64,000 nt of DNA, taken from contig NC_133769.1 in the NCBI RefSeq assembly GCF_003597395.2, positions 44,747,831 to 44,811,830 of the forward strand, given 5' to 3'. Under the pieces are notes generated by a model. It ran no database searches. It saw only the letters and a list, made by a program, of their open reading frames with translations, and had not been told where the DNA came from. This DNA comes from Chelonoidis abingdonii. Its lineage: Eukaryota; Chordata; Testudines; Testudinidae. The position numbers were made by a program, and so were the translations under genes. Shown piece after piece: positions 62,918 to 64,000 of the stretch (position 1 is its first letter; the number at the start of each line of letters is the position of its first letter).

Positions 62918-64000
62918 GTATCTTTATAGTTTATTCATAAAACCTTTCTACTTGAGGAATATCTGTAAATTAGCACATAAACAGAAGAGGATCATCAAGT
63001 GCAAATTTTTTATTCCCTATTTCTGTTCTGGAATAAGTCTACAATGGGTCGTAGAGTTATGTAGATATCTTTCAAAAATGTTATAAGTTAACCAATTTCT
63101 GTTTCTCTATGCTCGCTCTTTTTACAATGTTTGGAAGATTCATGAACCAATAGGCTAGACCCTTATATATAGTGCAGGATGCACATGTAACTTTAAAGAT
63201 CTGTAAACCTTTTAGATGTCCACAGATAAGATCTTCTCTTAATTAAAAAAAAAGTGTAGCAAAACAATTATGTTCATAGGACATTGGCACATGAACTCTC
63301 CTACTGCTAACAATGTCAAAAGTGTACCCATTTCCCATGCTGATCTTGGGTTTATGAATCATCTACTTAATCATATCCATTGTAGGACTATTCCACAAGC
63401 CATAATAAATATAGTAGGGATAGTGATGTGTAAGTAAGTCTAATATCTAAACAGTAGTTCCATATCCATCGCCGTGATTGCAGTCTTATTATTCAGTGAG
63501 CACTATCAGTGTATTCAGTGTTTTGCAAAATGAAACAAAAGAAGTCAGTAATGGCCCAGTGCTACAAGGTGCTGAACATCTTCTGTGAGTGGGTGACTGC
63601 AGTTGCATATTTACATTTAATAATTATTCATGATTTTAAATAACTGGCTCAGTTGGCATTATTTAACCAGATTATTAGTCAAAGATTAATACAGCGCTAT
63701 ACAGAATACAGAAAGAAAGTGTATTTTACCACCTTTTATGAATGATGAAAAGATGGCACCCCAGTCTCTCTTCTTCTGTAAGAAGTGGATTGTTGGCAGT
63801 TTGCGTATTCGCTGTCTAACTCCTAAAACCTCTTATCTTTTATAGGATGTGAGACAAAGAAGTTCCTTTATGGGGAGGAAAAAGTTACTTTCCCACAACT
63901 GATTTTGCTATGTAGTTGGTTGGTTTTGTTTGTTTGTTTTGTTTTTGATATCTCATTTTACCTAATTACTTGTGAAATTTCTTCTTTGGTACCTTAGTTT
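62918..64000 (+). other. ATP6AP1L intron, right edge of window
   Basis: AT-rich sequence after the LSLNYTG exon. I looked for the next family block (human LANRLYPVSARHWF) in three frames and did not find it, so the next exon lies beyond the window. Confidence 0.6.

Noticed and set aside
1..64000. CRISPR array, operon or bacterial defence system
   Set aside because: No regularly spaced identical repeats, no ribosome binding sites and no dense coding. The sequence is vertebrate.
62918..64000. Next ATP6AP1L exon
   Set aside because: No segment matching the LANRLYPVSARHWF region of ATP6AP1 with suitable splice sites was found before the window ends.

Overview
This is vertebrate nuclear DNA, almost certainly from a turtle and probably a cryptodire. 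It has long introns, vertebrate splice signals, and a dense mix of CR1 LINEs, Pol III/SINEs, CR1-like tails, hAT-type MITEs and ERV LTRs that I recognise from turtle genomes. There are no bacterial features. Apart from the pieces of one host gene, the coding potential comes from degraded transposable elements.

Host gene. Eight plus-strand exons between 2954 and 62917 join in frame, with compatible phases, into about 302 N-terminal codons of a V-ATPase accessory subunit S1 (Ac45) family protein. The divergence from ATP6AP1 suggests the paralogue ATP6AP1L. The exon with the start codon encodes a signal peptide followed by VPMLLW. Later exons carry the conserved [32 protein letters not shown] and RPSR blocks, then a strongly N-glycosylated stretch. 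The remaining luminal part, the C-terminal transmembrane helix and the tail must lie beyond 64000. Introns run from 103 bp to 29.7 kb. One uses a GC donor.

Transposable elements by region. 1-13 kb: CR1 and L2/MIR tails, a MIR with a nested insert, and a minus-strand solo LTR with a 5-bp target-site duplication (TSD; 11718-12735). 13-16 kb: three hAT-type MITEs, one inside a CR1 reverse-transcriptase fragment. 16-26 kb: fold-back elements, CR1 tails and a Pol III SINE. 26-29 kb: a minus-strand provirus with two LTRs, a degraded gag remnant and a perfect 5-bp TSD. 31-40 kb: CR1 pieces, including a long CR1 with ORF1 (zinc-finger-like and esterase parts) and ORF2 endonuclease, split by a 1.29-kb LTR. 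40-42 kb: a second minus-strand solo LTR. 46-50 kb: a 2.96-kb hAT transposon with a perfect 8-bp TSD and transposase remnants, followed by a 624-bp hAT-type MITE. 58-61 kb: two probable LTRs and a 344-bp hAT-type MITE.

I found no new multi-gene system. The most useful results are the reconstructed exon structure with a GC-AG intron, the TSD-bounded provirus, and the hAT element with a small relative in the same window. Because TSDs and nesting mark insertion boundaries, the relative ages of many insertions can be read directly.
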